From Gammaproteobacteria bacterium (GTDB taxonomy: Bacteria; Pseudomonadota; Gammaproteobacteria; Steroidobacterales; PWYM01), in assembly GCA_020832005.1 (NCBI GenBank), contig JAFIFN010000008.1, positions 1 to 49,291 of the forward strand: a DNA stretch of 49,291 nt. The letters run 5' to 3'. The translations under genes were made by a program, and so were the position numbers. A model generated the notes under the pieces. The model was not told the DNA's origin and made no database searches. It saw only the letters and a program-made list of their open reading frames with translations. The number at the start of each line of letters is the position of its first letter. The first letter of the stretch is position 1. Positions 49,250 through 49,291 of this stretch are shown in pieces.

Positions 49250-49291
49250 GGCGGAGTACTCTGGCGTGACGGATATTGCCGCAAGGGTGAA

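Overview
The window reads as a stretch of ordinary, densely packed chromosome from a high-GC gammaproteobacterium. This rests on a full System I cytochrome c maturation set (ccmABCDEFGHI, with ccmH and ccmI as separate genes), the uvrC-pgsA-tRNA-Gly(GCC)/Cys(GCA)/Leu(TAA) neighbourhood also found in E. coli, Rnk, RluE beside the icd region, RimK, HrpA and a PhoPQ-like system. I cannot name a genus. I see no transposase, integrase, phage gene or CRISPR array.

Layout. 1-7.8 kb: the 3' part of acs, a lipoprotein and an orphan LuxR-type regulator separated by a 16-bp perfect palindrome, then a divergent pair of c-di-GMP genes (a membrane diguanylate cyclase and a GAF-GGDEF-EAL protein). 7.8-17 kb, minus strand: an almost unbroken chain of overlapping genes from ccmA to ccmI that continues through an ATGA overlap into a RimB-type protease, RimK and an M14-family deacylase. 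A promoter with a Fur-like site and a separate long dyad lie in front of ccmA. 17.2-19.8 kb: an ExeA-like ATPase-FHA protein with a damaged P-loop, then a PaaK/CapK-like adenylate-forming ligase.

19.8-28 kb, minus strand: aceA (with a clear terminator), icd, a type-5 uracil-DNA glycosylase, uvrC, pgsA and three tRNA genes. The tRNA genes are split by a universal stress protein gene and a family II pyrophosphatase gene. 28-33 kb: rluE, a class II DAHP synthase, a solute-binding lipoprotein without permeases, and a secreted DUF1838-like protein. 33-36.3 kb: rnk, a possible 20-codon leader and a large protein joining a KaiC/RecA-like N-terminus lacking its P-loop to a PEP-synthase-type ATP-grasp domain. 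36.3-40.7 kb: gdhA facing a saccharopine dehydrogenase-aminoadipate semialdehyde dehydrogenase pair. 40.8-43 kb: nfeD and a slipin. 43-49.3 kb, minus strand: PepSY protein, response regulator, sensor kinase and hrpA as one likely operon.

Themes that link the genes are acetate and glyoxylate metabolism (acs, aceA, icd), glutamate and lysine nitrogen flow (gdhA, saccharopine route, RimK glutamylation), heme/cytochrome c assembly and c-di-GMP signalling. The best candidates for something under-described are the PEP-synthase-like fusion protein, the ccm-rimBK-M14 coupled operon, the tRNA operon interrupted by usp-ppaC, and the ATPase-FHA/ligase pair.
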